A stretch of 64,000 nucleotides of DNA from an uncultured Coriobacteriaceae bacterium (GTDB lineage: Bacteria; Actinomycetota; Coriobacteriia; Coriobacteriales; Coriobacteriaceae): positions 1 to 64,000 of the forward strand of contig CASEER010000006.1 of assembly GCA_949287085.1 (NCBI GenBank), given 5' to 3'. Position 1 is the stretch's first letter, and each line of letters begins with the position of its first letter. Positions 56,930 to 64,000 of this stretch are shown here, in pieces. The translations under genes and the position numbers were made by a program. Under the pieces are notes generated by a model, which ran no database searches, was not told the origin of the DNA, and saw only the letters and a program-made list of their open reading frames with translations.

Positions 56930-58708
56930 ATGAACATGAACGATATTTGCCGCCGCTGGACTCCTCATCCGCCGGTGAATCCATTGACCGGCCAGCAGGC
57001 TTCTTGGGACCAGGCGGTCGCTTCGCGGCCTGGCCGGCCGGATGCGCCGTCGCCCGCGGATGCGCCTGCGTCTCAGACAACGCCGCTTGAGGAAGACGGG
57101 GCAGGGGCATGTGCAGAGCAAGGAGCGTCGTCTGGTGCTGCGGGGCCCGAAGCGTCGTCGGTTGATGTGGAGCGCGCGAGCGCCTCGGCTCAGGCGGAGG
57201 GGCTGGCGGGTGCTTCGACTGAGGCGAAAGAGTTGGCGGGTGCCTCTGCGAAAGCGGCGGAGCCGGCGGGCGCTGCGGCGCAAACAAAGGTGGGGTCTGC
57301 TCCTTTGGGAGAAACGTCGGACCAGGACCAATTAGTGGCTGATGCCTCTGTAGAACCCCTGGCTGACGGGGAAGCACCGATGCCGCCCTCGCCTCAAGCA
57401 GCAGTGGCCTCGGACAACGAGCTGCTGCTTGAACGGCTGCGCGCTGTTGCCGACAGCCGTATTGTGGCAACGGCGCTGCTGTGCGCGCTGCTCTTTGCGG
57501 TTATGGGGTTCGACAACCCCCTGCTGTTCCTCATTGTGCTCTTTGTGGGCTACGTGCTGCTCGATCGCTTTGTTAATGTGCGTCGCTGTGTAGTGCTGGG
57601 CAGTATTACATGGCTTGCCGTGCTGCTGCTGGGCAACTTGGTGACCGACAGCGTCTCGGCGCCTATCTTTTTGACCATCGATTACCTCTTTATGGTCAGC
57701 GGCTTTTTGTTTGCGCTCGCCGTGTGTCTGGCGTTTTTCTGCGGCCGAGCGATGTACGAGCACGGCGTGGCGCGCGGGCAGGCGGAGGCAGACAGGGCAA
57801 TTGCTCGGCACATTGTGGGGCGTTTGATTGAGCACCCTGACGACTGGAGCGGCCTCGACGGTGATTATCTGGAGTGCGAGAGTGCCATCAACCGGGTGCG
57901 CGAGCGTCAGCGCGCGGTGGAGCAGTCGGCACGTGATGAAGCGCGGCGGAAGGATGACCTGGTAACCTACCTTGCCCACGACCTTAAGACACCGCTGGCG
58001 AGCGTGGTGGGGTATCTTTCGCTGCTTGAAGAGGCGCCTGAGCTGCCCGCTGAGCACCGGGTGCACTTTACGGGCATTGCACTCGAAAAGGCGCACCGGC
58101 TGGACGCGCTCATTGAGGAATTCTTTGACATTACACGCTTTGATTTCCACGATATTGTGCTGACGCGCGGTTACGTTGACCTTAACCTGATGCTGGGCCA
58201 GGTGGTTGACGAATTCTATCCCACCCTTGCCGAGCAGGGCAAATCGGTTGACCTTGATGTGCCGCCGGGGCTCACGGCGCTCATTGACGGCGACAAGATG
58301 GCGCGCGTGTTTAACAACGTGATGAGGAACGCCATTGCGTACAGCTATGAAGGCTCGACGATTCATATCGAGGCTGAACGTGTAGAGGGCAAGGCTGAGC
58401 ACGTAGCGGACAAGGCTGAGCACGTAGCGGACAAGGCTGAGCACGTAGCGGACAAGGCTGAGCACGTAGCGGGTGATGGGGGAAGCATTGTTGTCCGCTT
58501 TGAAAACGAGGGCGACCCCATTCCTGAGCCCAAACTCAAGATGATTTTTGAGAAGTTCTATCGCCTGGATGCTGCGCGTGCAACCAACCGTGGCGGCGCG
58601 GGCCTGGGCCTGGCCATTGCCAAGGAGATTGTGGCCGCACACGGCGGCACGATTTCGTGCGAGTCAACGCCGGAGCACACCGTCTTTACCATCACGCTCC
58701 CCGCGTAG
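56930..58708 (+). CDS. Sensor histidine kinase, VanS-like, with repeat in the ATPase domain
   Basis: Residues about 1-170 are Ala/Pro/Glu-rich, probably disordered and cytoplasmic. Three or four membrane helices (about 175-285) follow with almost no external sensor, then a HAMP-like linker. H350 lies in LAHDLKTPLAS; the N box is NNVMRNAIAYS and the G boxes are NEGDPIP and GGAGLGLAIA. Between N box and G1 box a heptad AEHVADK is repeated about four times, encoded by 21-bp units (58391-58473). GAGGAGAG supports the start. Confidence 0.9.
   Translation: MNMNDICRRWTPHPPVNPLTGQQASWDQAVASRPGRPDAPSPADAPASQTTPLEEDGAGACAEQGASSGAAGPEASSVDVERASASAQAEGLAGASTEAKELAGASAKAAEPAGAAAQTKVGSAPLGETSDQDQLVADASVEPLADGEAPMPPSPQAAVASDNELLLERLRAVADSRIVATALLCALLFAVMGFDNPLLFLIVLFVGYVLLDRFVNVRRCVVLGSITWLAVLLLGNLVTDSVSAPIFLTIDYLFMVSGFLFALAVCLAFFCGRAMYEHGVARGQAEADRAIARHIVGRLIEHPDDWSGLDGDYLECESAINRVRERQRAVEQSARDEARRKDDLVTYLAHDLKTPLASVVGYLSLLEEAPELPAEHRVHFTGIALEKAHRLDALIEEFFDITRFDFHDIVLTRGYVDLNLMLGQVVDEFYPTLAEQGKSVDLDVPPGLTALIDGDKMARVFNNVMRNAIAYSYEGSTIHIEAERVEGKAEHVADKAEHVADKAEHVADKAEHVAGDGGSIVVRFENEGDPIPEPKLKMIFEKFYRLDAARATNRGGAGLGLAIAKEIVAAHGGTISCESTPEHTVFTITLPA
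58391..58473 (+). repeat. 21-bp in-frame tandem repeat, four units
   Basis: Units begin at 58391, 58412, 58433 and 58454. The first three are identical; the fourth matches for 19 of 21 bases. Each adds seven residues, so copy changes keep the kinase frame. Confidence 0.95.
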
Positions 58709-58798
58709 AAGGTAAATGAGGACAGAGGTAATTTCACGTCATGGCCCGCACGGCGGACAGTCTTCGAGGTGAAAAACCCTCTGTCCTCAGTTCACCTT
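58709..58798. repeat. 90-nt imperfect palindrome with AGGACA/TGTCCT arms
   Basis: Starts directly after the kinase stop. Arms of about 32 nt pair: AAGGT, TGAGGACAGAGG and TTTCAC of the left arm match CCTCTGTCCTCA, GTGAAA and ACCTT of the right, with few mismatches, around a centre of about 25 nt. The AGGACA core recalls the hairpins at 14868 and 24293. Confidence 0.75.
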
Positions 58799-58969
58799 AC
58801 ATTGCCTTGACATTGCCCTTTCAGCAGGTTAAACCGCAAAGCGTAGTATCTGAAGACCATGAGCGCACCCCCGCGCAGGCGTTTTGTAAAGCCGGTGTAT
58901 GATGGTGCGAGACGATATCGCGAGACCGCAACGCCGCTTGTTGCGCATCGTATTTGGAGTGACGGCCGC

Positions 58970-59650
58970 ATGATTTACTACGTTGAGGACGATGACAACA
59001 TCCGGGGGCTCACCCTCTACGCGCTGCACCAGCAGGGCATTGAGGCCGAGGGCTTCTCGTGCGACAGCGAGTTTAAAGCCGCCGTGGCGCGTCGCGTGCC
59101 CGACGCGGTGCTCCTTGACATCATGCTGCCCGACACCGACGGCCTTGAGATTCTTCATCGCCTGCGTGCGGACCAAGAAACAGCGACGGTGCCTATCATG
59201 ATGCTCACCGCCAAGGACACCGAGCTCGACAAAGTGGTGGCGCTCGATGGCGGTGCGGACGATTACCTGACCAAGCCGTTTAGCCTCATGGAGCTCACGA
59301 GTCGGTGCCGCGCGTTGCTGCGCCGCGGCGGCATGACCAAAAAGACGAGCGACGTGCTTGCGAGCTCGGGCATCGTGCTGTCGCCCAGCCATCGCGAGGT
59401 GACGGTGGACGGCGCGCCGGTCAAGCTTACCTTGCGCGAATTTGACCTGCTTGAGTACCTTATGCGCAAGCCCGGTGTGGTCTTTACGCGCGAGGCGCTG
59501 TTGCAGAGCGTGTGGGGCTGGGACTTTGACGGCGGTTCGCGCACGGTGGACGTGCACGTGCAGACGCTCCGCCAAAAATTGGGAGACCGTTCCGGCTGCA
59601 TTGAAACCGTGCGCGGCGTGGGGTACCGATTTGCCGACCACTCAGCGTAG
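58970..59650 (+). CDS. OmpR-family response regulator, PhoB-like
   Basis: A 226-residue regulator with D50 (LLDIMLPD), K102 (LTKPF) and a C-terminal winged helix (TLREFDLLEYL, DVHVQTLRQKLGD). GGAG lies ten bases before the ATG at 58970. The kinase at 59696 follows by 45 bp. Phosphate control is a guess from the family; no pst or pho genes lie nearby. Confidence 0.93.
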   Translation: MIYYVEDDDNIRGLTLYALHQQGIEAEGFSCDSEFKAAVARRVPDAVLLDIMLPDTDGLEILHRLRADQETATVPIMMLTAKDTELDKVVALDGGADDYLTKPFSLMELTSRCRALLRRGGMTKKTSDVLASSGIVLSPSHREVTVDGAPVKLTLREFDLLEYLMRKPGVVFTREALLQSVWGWDFDGGSRTVDVHVQTLRQKLGDRSGCIETVRGVGYRFADHSA

Positions 59651-59695
59651 CAGCCTAGCGTGTGGCGCCGCAGCAGGCGGGGGAGAGCATAGCGC

Positions 59696-61117
59696 ATGAG
59701 TCCTATCGGAAGTAAAAAATCGCTGTTCAGGCGTGTGTTTGGAACCATCTTTATTGTGGTGCTGCTGGTGGTTGTGGTGTTTACCACCATGGGCGCGGCG
59801 TACCTGCAGGGCAATGTGGGCGAGATTACGCGCAGCGAGCTTATGGACGAAACGCGCATCGTGGCCTCGACTCTCAACGAAACCCCGGACGACGTGAGCA
59901 TGCTCGAGCGCCTGGATTTGGACGGCGTGCGCGTAACGCTGGTGGATGCCGACGGCTCGGTGATTTTTGATAACGAGGAGCCGGCGTCGCAGATGGAAAA
60001 CCATGCGCACCGTCCCGAGATTGAGCAGGCGGTCCAGACGGGCTCGGGCTTTTCGGAGCGGTCGAGCTCCACGCTCGGCGAGGTCATGCTCTACGAGGCC
60101 ATTCGCTTGGATAATGGCACGGTGATCCGCCTGGCGCAGGAACAGGACGGCATTTTGGCCATCCTCGCATCGTTTGCCATTCCGTTGGTGCTGCTTGCGG
60201 TTGTGCTGCTGGTGGTTTCGTTCTTTGTGGCGCGCCGCGCTGCACGGGCCATTATTGCGCCGCTGCTGGACGTGGACCTGGACCACCCTAAGCGCAGCAG
60301 CGACACCATGTATTCCGAGATGGAGCCTATGCTTAACCGTATTGAGAGCCAGCGGCAGGAGCTCAAGCGCCAGATGCGCGTGCTTGCCGATAACGACCGC
60401 ATGCGGCGCGAGTTTACGGCCAACATTACGCACGAGCTCAAAACGCCGCTCACCACGATTTCGGGTTATGCCGAGCTTATTGCAGGCGGTATGGTGGCCG
60501 ACGAGGCCGACCTGCGTGACTTTGGCAGCCGTATTCACCGCGAAGCGGGCAGGCTCACGGCGCTCGTGAACGACATCCTGACGCTTTCGAACCTCGATGA
60601 GGCAGAGCGCACCGACTCGGAGCACTCGGCCGACGTGCTGGGCTCAACGGAGCCGGTTGACTTGCCGCGCATGTTGGAGTCGATCGAGCAACGCCTGGAG
60701 CAAGTGGCGCGGAAGGCCGATGTGACCATGGTGATGGACGCCAAGCCGGCCATGGTCGTGGGCGTGCCGCGGCTTTTGGACGAGCTTGCCTACAATCTGG
60801 TGAGCAACGCCATCCGCTACAACCTGCCGGGTGGTTCGGTAACGCTGTCGTGCGGTGTTGACGAGTCAAACCGGCCGTATATCCAGGTTATCGATACCGG
60901 CATTGGCATTGCGCCCGAAGAGCAGGACAAGGTGTTTGAGCGGTTTTACCGCGTGGACAAGAGCCGGTCAAAGGCCCGTGGCGGCACGGGGCTGGGGCTC
61001 GCCATTGTGAAGCACGCCGCGGTGTACCACGGCGCGACGATCGACCTGGCAAGCGAGCTGGGCATGGGCACGTGCATTACGGTGACGTTCCCGGTACAGG
61101 AGCTGCCAAAGTTGTAA
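59696..61117 (+). CDS. Sensor histidine kinase, PhoR-like
   Basis: A 473-residue kinase with two membrane helices (about 15-37 and 153-180) and an extracytoplasmic domain of about 115 residues between them. H246 lies in NITHELKTPLTT; the ATPase domain has NLVSNAIRYN, DTGIGIAPEEQ and GGTGLGLAIVKH. GGGGGAGAG precedes the ATG. It forms a pair with the regulator just upstream; its signal is unknown. Confidence 0.93.
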   Translation: MSPIGSKKSLFRRVFGTIFIVVLLVVVVFTTMGAAYLQGNVGEITRSELMDETRIVASTLNETPDDVSMLERLDLDGVRVTLVDADGSVIFDNEEPASQMENHAHRPEIEQAVQTGSGFSERSSSTLGEVMLYEAIRLDNGTVIRLAQEQDGILAILASFAIPLVLLAVVLLVVSFFVARRAARAIIAPLLDVDLDHPKRSSDTMYSEMEPMLNRIESQRQELKRQMRVLADNDRMRREFTANITHELKTPLTTISGYAELIAGGMVADEADLRDFGSRIHREAGRLTALVNDILTLSNLDEAERTDSEHSADVLGSTEPVDLPRMLESIEQRLEQVARKADVTMVMDAKPAMVVGVPRLLDELAYNLVSNAIRYNLPGGSVTLSCGVDESNRPYIQVIDTGIGIAPEEQDKVFERFYRVDKSRSKARGGTGLGLAIVKHAAVYHGATIDLASELGMGTCITVTFPVQELPKL

Positions 61118-61120
61118 GTG

Positions 61121-61220
61121 CGGCGAATGCCCAACGTGATTCCGTTGTTTGATGTGCCGTGCGGAGCGCTTCCCACGCTGAGCGTTTCTCCCCCAACAAA
61201 TCGTTCGCGCGCATTCGCCG
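61121..61220. repeat. 100-nt imperfect palindrome after the PhoR-like gene
   Basis: CGGCGAATGC (61121-61130) pairs perfectly with GCATTCGCCG (61211-61220); inside, AACG, ATT and TGTT pair with ACAA, AT and CGTT, and GGAG with CTCC. The layout resembles the palindrome at 27238-27352. A T-rich CTTTTTCTT follows shortly after. Confidence 0.6.
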
Positions 61221-61265
61221 ATTTGCGCACGCTTTTTCTTGCGTTTACGGTAAGATGCTAATAAT

Positions 61266-61276
61266 TAACAGTGTTA
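61266..61276. promoter_or_regulatory. TAACA-G-TGTTA palindrome before the marR gene
   Basis: An 11-bp near-perfect palindrome, 56 bp before the start, in AT-rich sequence likely to hold the promoter. It suits a self-binding MarR dimer. Similar GTTAAC sites occur before the PTS genes. Confidence 0.5.
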
Positions 61277-61331
61277 GTTGTTGCGTGTACGGAACGGCAG
61301 GTCCGTCGCGCGCATGAGGTAACGGGGTGCC

Positions 61332-61790
61332 ATGGATTACGAGGATGCCGCTCGTCGGCTCATTGTATATTCGCAGGGACTGGCAAAGGGATCGCTGAGC
61401 ACAGCGCGTTCCCTTGCAGTGGGCGAAGCCCCCGTTCTGCAGTATCTTTCCGATAAAAAAGAAGCAATGAATCCCTCGGTTTTGGCCGACACGTTGGGTT
61501 ATAGCCGTCCGCGCATGACGAGAATCCTCGATTCCCTTGTGTCGAAGGGGTTTATTGAGCGCAAAAACGACGAGACAGATCGCCGTAAGGTGCTGGTGCG
61601 CATTACGCCCGAAGGCGTGGAGCATGCCAAACAACAGGGCGATAACAGCGTGAACGCGGTGGCCAAGCAGCTCAGCGCGCTTGGTGACGAAAGCGCGCGC
61701 GAGTTGATTAACGTGCTTGAAAAGGCGTATAGCATCACCTACGATCGCGAGCCCTTTGAGAAGCCTAAGCGTAGGCGCCGCCGCGCGTAA
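61332..61790 (+). CDS. MarR family transcriptional regulator
   Basis: A 152-residue winged-helix protein. LAVGEAPVLQYLSDKKEAMNP, then the recognition part GYSRPRMTRILDSLVSKGFI and the wing KNDETDRRKVLVRITPEG are typical. The C-terminus ends in KPKRRRRRA. The binding site before the ATG (GAGGTAACGGGG) is fair. It may control itself and the PTS operon downstream, since both gaps contain GTTAA/TTAAC sites. Confidence 0.9.
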   Translation: MDYEDAARRLIVYSQGLAKGSLSTARSLAVGEAPVLQYLSDKKEAMNPSVLADTLGYSRPRMTRILDSLVSKGFIERKNDETDRRKVLVRITPEGVEHAKQQGDNSVNAVAKQLSALGDESARELINVLEKAYSITYDREPFEKPKRRRRRA

Positions 61791-62104
61791 GCGCCGCGCG
61801 GTGTTTACGCGACTGGTGTATTGCCGGCTTGAACTATTTTTAACAGGTGAAAGAGGCGGCAAAAACAGGCGGGACAAGCGGCAAAATAGTTCCGCTCGAG
61901 ATGCGATGGCGATGATGCACCCCTCGTATTCTGCTAACTTTTATTTCACGATGCTAACCATTGCATAATAGTTAATACCGTTAACCGATAAAAAACATCC
62001 GTTCACCTGTAAATTGTATTTTGCAAAGTAGTTAACAGTAATAATTATTTCGAAAACAAAAACTGCCCGTCATAAAGAACGGGCGCGAAGGGATGGAGGA
62101 ACGG
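61791..62104. other. Intergenic region between marR and the mannose-family PTS genes
   Basis: About 310 bp. GAACTATTTT (61831-61840) and AAAATAGTTC (61883-61892) form a perfect 10-bp inverted repeat flanking GCGGCAAAA copies. An AT-rich part holds GCTAAC (61933, 61953), GTTAAT (61971) and GTTAAC (61980, 62031). A leader hairpin GCCCGT/ACGGGC (62065-62084) lies just before the IIA binding site. Confidence 0.7.
61933..62036. promoter_or_regulatory. GTTAAC-type site cluster upstream of the PTS operon
   Basis: Five GTTAAC-like half or full sites (GCTAAC twice, GTTAAT, GTTAAC twice) lie within 104 bp. The pair GTTAA-TACC-GTTAAC at 61971-61985 is the densest. They resemble the sites before marR, so the MarR protein is the likely ligand. 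Confidence 0.45.
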
Positions 62105-62536
62105 ATGCGGTATTTGGTGCTGGTCAGCCACGGTACCTTGGCGCCTGGCATGCACAGCGTGCTGAGCATGCTCGGGGGTGCGCGCGAGGATGTGCTGAGT
62201 GCGAGCCTCGAGGACGGCATGGGGGCCGACGAGTACGTTGCGCGTCTTAACGAGGTGCTCGCACCCGTGACCGCCGAGGATGAGGTCGTGCTGCTGGGCG
62301 ACATCATCGGTGGCTCGCCGCTCACCAACGCGCTGAACACGTTGAGCGAAAAGGGCCTGCTTGGCCGCACCGTCGCTTTTGGTGGCATGAACCTGCCGAT
62401 GGCCATGACGGCGCTCATGGGCCTGCAGACGTCGGAGCTTCCCGCGCTTGCCGAGAGCATGCTCCAGGAGGCACACGACGGCGCGCGCAAGATCGATATC
62501 GCGCCTGATGCGGATGACGACGAGGACGACATCTAG
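62105..62536 (+). CDS. PTS mannose/fructose/sorbose family IIA component
   Basis: A 143-residue EIIA-Man protein. The phosphorylated His is H9 in YLVLVSHGTLAPGM; LLGDIIGGSPLTNAL and AFGGMNLPMAM follow. The C-terminus is acidic (ADDDEDD). GGAGGAA precedes the ATG at 62105. It passes phosphate from HPr to IIB encoded next. Confidence 0.93.
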   Translation: MRYLVLVSHGTLAPGMHSVLSMLGGAREDVLSASLEDGMGADEYVARLNEVLAPVTAEDEVVLLGDIIGGSPLTNALNTLSEKGLLGRTVAFGGMNLPMAMTALMGLQTSELPALAESMLQEAHDGARKIDIAPDADDDEDDI

Positions 62537-62640
62537 CAACTGCCAGGGCGTTGCGACGGCAACCTCGCCACCCGCGCCCGTAAGTAAGGAATGTGTGGGC
62601 TGAACCAAAGAACGCGGCCCAAAGAACTAGGGGGGTACCC

Positions 62641-63135
62641 ATGATTACTTTCGTTCGTATTGACGACCGCATGATTCACGGTCAGACGGTCACTCGCTGG
62701 GCTGTTGAGTATCCGTGCGACGGCATCATCGCCGTGAACGACGCCGCTGCGTCCAACCCGGTGCTCAAGAGCGCGTACAAGAGCGCCGCGCCCGACAAGA
62801 AGACCTTCGTGTGGACCATGGACCACTTCAAGGAGAAGGCGCAGACCGTGCTCGACAGCAAGACGCGCTACTTCCTCATCACCAAGAACCCTGTCGATAT
62901 GGCCGAGATTCTCGTGAACTTTGGCTTCGTGCCTGATGACGTGAAGACCGTTATCGTGGGCCCCTGCAATGACCGCCCCGGCACCACCAAGATCGGCAAC
63001 AACCAGTCCATCACCCAGGAGGAGGCGCAGGCGCTCGAGGATATCTCCAACAAGGGCTACAGCGTCGACTTCCGCCTTATCCCCGACAAGCCGGTTGGCA
63101 CCTGGGACAAGTTCCGCGGTATGTTTGGCTTCTAA
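62641..63135 (+). CDS. PTS mannose/fructose/sorbose family IIB component
   Basis: A 164-residue EIIB-Man protein with phosphorylated H14 in VRIDDRMIHGQTVTRW. Its length and the GIIAVNDAAASNPVLK segment fit the family. AGGGGGG precedes the ATG at 62641. It phosphorylates the incoming sugar with IIC and a IID that should follow beyond the window. Confidence 0.94.
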   Translation: MITFVRIDDRMIHGQTVTRWAVEYPCDGIIAVNDAAASNPVLKSAYKSAAPDKKTFVWTMDHFKEKAQTVLDSKTRYFLITKNPVDMAEILVNFGFVPDDVKTVIVGPCNDRPGTTKIGNNQSITQEEAQALEDISNKGYSVDFRLIPDKPVGTWDKFRGMFGF

Positions 63136-63246
63136 GTTCCGTTGGGTTCCCACCGCTGGCTTACAAACATGCGTGGTGAGCCGGCGCGTTAGAACAGCAG
63201 TGTGCCCTTGGGGAGAGAAGGGCATGACTCAAGAAAGGTGGTACGC

Positions 63247-64000
63247 ATGACAGTCTCTATTTTTCAGGCGGCTTTGCTCGGCATATTTGCCTGCTTAGCG
63301 TCCATGCCGGGTATGGGCGGTACGTCCGTCGGCAACTACACGCTCGGTCGCCCGCTCGTCGCCGGCCTCGTGGTAGGCATCATCCTGGGCAACGTGCAGC
63401 TGGGCATCATCGTGGGCACGGCCATTCAGGTGGTCTACATCGCGCTCGTGACCCCCGGCGGAACCGTTTCTGCCGACGTGCGCGCTGCGTGCTACATCGG
63501 CATCCCGCTGGCCATGATCGCCATCATGAACAACCCGGCGCTCGCGGCCGATCCGTCCGGCGCTGAGGCCGCCGCGACCGCAACGGCTCTGGGCGCCACC
63601 TGCGGCACCCTGGGCGCCATCCTCTTCTATGGCACCGCTACCATCAACCTTGCCTGGCAGGCCATGGGCTGGAAGTGGCTCGAGAAGGGCGATACTCACA
63701 AGCTCTACCTCGTCGACATGGTTCTGCCCTGGATCTCGCACATCATCTGCTCGTTCATCCCGACCTTCCTGCTCGTCTATGTGGGCGGCGACGCGGTGAG
63801 CAACGTGCTCAACAGCCTGCCCATGGACAGCATTCCCATGAAGACCCTCTTCGCCGTTGGCTCGCTCCTTCCGTGCGTTGGTATTGCCATCCTGCTCAAG
63901 CAGGTCATCACCAAGCCGACCGACTGGCTGACGTTCTTCTTTGGCTTCACGCTCGCCGCGGTCATGGGCTGCAACCTCATTGCTTGCTCCGCCATCGCGT
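63247..64000 (+). CDS. PTS mannose/fructose/sorbose family IIC component (partial, cut by window end)
   Basis: At least 251 residues of a multi-pass permease that runs off the window. MTVSIFQAALLGIFACLASM, the GIILGNVQLGIIVGTAIQVV and VTPGGTVSADV motifs are characteristic of the EIIC-Sor family. AAAGGTGG precedes the ATG. The sugar cannot be named from sequence; mannose, fructose, sorbose or an amino sugar are possible. Confidence 0.94.
   Translation, partial: MTVSIFQAALLGIFACLASMPGMGGTSVGNYTLGRPLVAGLVVGIILGNVQLGIIVGTAIQVVYIALVTPGGTVSADVRAACYIGIPLAMIAIMNNPALAADPSGAEAAATATALGATCGTLGAILFYGTATINLAWQAMGWKWLEKGDTHKLYLVDMVLPWISHIICSFIPTFLLVYVGGDAVSNVLNSLPMDSIPMKTLFAVGSLLPCVGIAILLKQVITKPTDWLTFFFGFTLAAVMGCNLIACSAIA

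Noticed and set aside
58391..58473. CRISPR-like repeat array.
   Set aside because: Units are directly adjacent without spacers and are in frame inside a gene, so this is a coding tandem repeat.

Overview
The window looks like a chromosomal segment of a GC-rich, monoderm Coriobacteriia member (Actinomycetota), most like Collinsella or a close relative. This is inferred from the high GC content, strong GGAGG ribosome binding sites, a Gram-positive type Tad (Flp) pilus operon with no secretin, and gene fusions (TsaB-RimI-TsaD, FolP-FolK). No database search was possible, so the genus is an inference. Almost all genes lie on the plus strand. I see no phage, insertion sequence, CRISPR array or rRNA operon.

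Layout. 1-14.8 kb holds housekeeping and repair genes: acpS, an NAD(P)H-hydrate repair fusion, alr, a family 4 uracil-DNA glycosylase, tsaE, the tsaB-rimI-tsaD fusion, exonuclease III (minus), a sirtuin, a folP-folK fusion, a membrane J-domain protein, an unknown gene and typA. 15-17.7 kb holds a TRIC-type membrane protein, two tRNA-Ser genes and a DUF4013-like membrane protein. 18-25.7 kb holds rpsF-ssb-rpsR-rplI, then dnaB behind a cluster of DnaA-box-like sites, purA, a DegV protein and purD. 25.7-36.7 kb holds a relic of dnaB, carbamate kinase, a zinc-ribbon membrane protein, a zinc-dependent phospholipase C-like protein, pyruvate kinase (minus), a 5'-truncated flavin oxidoreductase, a calcium-type P-ATPase and rsgA.

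37-47 kb is an eleven-gene Tad pilus operon with many overlapping starts and stops: cpaB, cpaE, tadA, tadB, tadC, a Flp pilin, an unknown anchored protein, further pilin/TadE/TadG-like proteins and a DUF192 protein. No prepilin peptidase is present in the window. 47-54.6 kb holds tRNA-Phe, a GH5-like protein lacking the usual acid/base glutamate, rsmI, metG, rsmA, tatD and a PHP phosphoesterase. 54.6-61.1 kb is a regulatory and cell-wall block: a D,D-carboxypeptidase divergent from a VanR/VanS-like pair, then a PhoB/PhoR-like pair. The window ends with a MarR regulator and a mannose-family PTS operon (IIA, IIB, IIC; IIC is cut by the window edge).

The less ordinary signals are the DnaA-box-like cluster before dnaB with a dnaB relic 4 kb downstream, several long imperfect intergenic palindromes sharing an AGGACA/TGTCCT theme, a 21-bp in-frame tandem repeat inside a histidine kinase ATPase domain, a roughly 150-residue low-complexity insert inside dihydropteroate synthase, and the GH5 protein with its NEP motif changed to DSP.
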